From positions 1,736,001 to 1,800,000 of the forward strand of contig NBBA01000003.1 of the NCBI GenBank assembly GCA_002794785.1: a stretch of 64,000 nucleotides of DNA. The letters are read 5' to 3'. This document shows, in pieces, positions 62,901-64,000 of this stretch. The notes beneath the pieces were generated by a model, which was given only the letters and a program-made list of their open reading frames with translations, made no database searches and was not told where the DNA came from. This stretch comes from Coniferiporia sulphurascens. Taxonomy: Eukaryota; Basidiomycota; Agaricomycetes; Hymenochaetales; Hymenochaetaceae. Every line of letters begins with the position of its first letter. The first letter of the stretch is position 1. The translations under genes were made by a program, and so were the position numbers.

Positions 62901-63906
62901 CCTGATCGCATTCGTCATTCCACCAGTATGAATAAGAGAAGGTCGATGTGGTTGTTTGAGGCATGATTTCAGAAGTCGTTACTGTAATGAGATCAGTGAG
63001 TTGTTTAGTGTATTCATTAACGGAATTGTCGTTAGAGAAAGGCGGTAATGGTTGGTCATCAAGGTGAAAGCTGAATTTTTCGATCCATTCTTGTTTGTGT
63101 TCCGGATTGTATTTATATGTGATGGTAGACTCTTCTGGGGTGAAATCAGCATTAATGGGAAGAAAGGTGACTGTAATCGGAATATAGTCAGATGTGTAAG
63201 CCGGCATGTCGACACAAGTCCAGTCATAAAAATAATCTGAAAGAATGGTGGTGAAGTTAAGAAGAGTAAGGTTGATGATGGAGTCGGATTGTTGATGTTG
63301 TCCTTTGCGTGTGGGGAAGTCAATGTCGTTAAGAATAAAAAGCGATTGGTCTTGAGTCCAGGTAAGGAAGTTGTCTGCTTCGTTTGATGATTGTCGTAAT
63401 GGTCGATTTGGCAGGGCCCATTCCGAGTGGTGGAGGTTGAAGTCACCCATAATGCAAGTGGGGATGTCATATTCGAGTTCAATGTTGATTAGGAAGCAAA
63501 TGTTATCACCGAGAATGCCAGAACCATAATTATAGCAGTTGATGAGACGGAATGTTTTGCCGAGGTAAGTGACGTCGATGGTCATGAAGTCTTTGTGATT
63601 AGTAATATCCTGACGCGAAGTGGCTGACAAATGAGGAAAAGAACATCGGACATAAATGATAACATGAGGTTTAATAGGAGAGAGGGAGTTGAAAGATGGA
63701 ATAAAATAGTCCCAGGCTGGATGTTTAACAGGAAGTCGAATAGGAACCCCATCTGGGGAGGAATCAGAATGTGATAGACCAGAAAAGCCGATAAAAGGTT
63801 CTTGTAACACGAGGATATGAAGATTTGGGTTGTTAAGAAGGCACATAGTATGAGGACCACTTTTTGCTACATTGAGCTGAAGGATGCGAAGGGCCGTATG
63901 ATTCAT
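59940..63906 (-). pseudogene. LINE ORF2 (APE endonuclease, RT, RNase H), inactivated
   Basis: Starts with ATG at 63906 (MNHTALRILQLNVAK). Endonuclease motifs are LQLNVAKS, LQEPFIG and MGDFNLHHSEW. The usual SDH near the end reads SDY (Tyr codon at 63184). RT motif A is LTIDIKGYFDNV, motif B IPQGSPISPIL and motif C AYVDDQL. RNase H has VYTDGSKN, DAEMYAL, FFSDSSSS and HWSPGHIGIPGN. The C-terminus has CPCGELIQ..H..CP. The frame is single and continuous except for in-frame TGA codons at 62761, 60444, 60363 and 60201 (low coordinates) and a 19-bp duplication between motifs B and C that shifts it. After correction for the duplication all parts share one frame, to a TAG at 59940. This copy cannot make an active product. 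Confidence 0.92.
61895..61932 (-). repeat. 19-bp perfect tandem duplication in LINE RT
   Basis: Two exact copies of AGATAGAAGAAAGGATAGG (plus strand) abut at 61895-61913 and 61914-61932. They sit between RT motifs B and C. With one copy the frame reads SPILSSIYMSFILNE; with two it shifts and stops. It looks like a replication-slippage or repair duplication private to this copy. Confidence 0.95.
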
Positions 63907-64000
63907 AGGGTGTTGTCGTTAACTGAGTTGTGGGGGTCGACTTGCATGGATGGGGAGCTGTGATGGGCGAACACTGGGTCAGAAATAAATTGATGCTGGG

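Larger units (their letters stand above)
59767..64000 (-). mobile_element. Tad1-like LINE retrotransposon (partial, runs off window)
   Basis: A non-LTR element on the minus strand, inserted 3' end first into the NACHT gene at 59766/59767. On plus it begins with the reverse complement of an A-rich TAAAA-repeat tail. An approximately 150-bp 3' UTR follows, then ORF2 (59940-63906), which encodes an APE-type endonuclease, reverse transcriptase, RNase H and a C-terminal CCHC-type motif. Presence of RNase H together with APE endonuclease fits the fungal Tad1 group, but clade placement needs a tree. ORF1 and the 5' end lie beyond the window, so its second target-site copy cannot be seen. Confidence 0.93.

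Overview
The window is nuclear DNA of a filamentous fungus, most likely a mushroom-forming basidiomycete (Agaricomycetes). The genes are densely interrupted by short introns (about 47-85 bases, GT..AG). Several conserved eukaryotic genes splice cleanly in phase. There is a C2-like/NACHT/WD40 protein of the kind abundant in Agaricomycetes, and a Tad1-like LINE. No bacterial, organellar, rRNA or tRNA gene was recognised. All gene models were assembled by hand from reading frame, splice-site phase and family motifs, without database searches.

Layout. Island 1 (1.3-8.0 kb): a RUS1/DUF647 protein, a PRKRIP1-type spliceosome protein, the Golgi/ER membrane protein YIP1, the 60S assembly factor NSA2, and the spliceosomal CCCH-RING protein CWC24/RNF113. 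A 5.5 kb stretch without genes follows, then the first of three WOPR-domain (Gti1/Pac2/Wor1) regulators (13.5-14.9 kb). After another gene-free 6.7 kb, island 2 (21.6-27.2 kb) holds a glycolipid transfer protein, a free-methionine-(R)-sulfoxide reductase and a 13-exon cysteinyl-tRNA synthetase. The second and third WOPR genes lie at 29.3-30.4 and 35.5-37.3 kb, separated by about 5 kb of featureless sequence. Island 3 (40.8-48.4 kb): the TFIIA large subunit, an MCY1-like cysteine synthase, the SAGA subunit ADA2, and a dual-specificity phosphatase.

The right end (55.7-64.0 kb) is a NACHT gene wrecked by three separate insertions. These are a 258-bp element (apparent TSD TTAAG), a 561-bp solo LTR with TGTTA..TAACA ends and a perfect TTTGT duplication, and a LINE that runs off the window. 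Coding sequence resumes exactly after the first two insertions and stops at the third, just inside the first WD40 repeat. The LINE ORF2 is one frame interrupted by four stops, all TGA, plus a 19-bp tandem duplication. That is a signature of C-to-T decay and loss of function.

How the genes relate: most are unrelated housekeeping genes. Three pairs (YIP1/NSA2, GLTP/fRMsr, TFIIA/cysteine synthase) are head-to-head across 176-227 bp and probably share promoters. PRKRIP1, CWC24, TFIIA and ADA2 are nuclear RNA or transcription factors. fRMsr, CysRS and cysteine synthase all touch sulfur amino acids, but no operon-like logic is implied. The most distinctive features are the WOPR paralogue cluster, the triply interrupted NACHT gene, and several exons of 3-14 nt.
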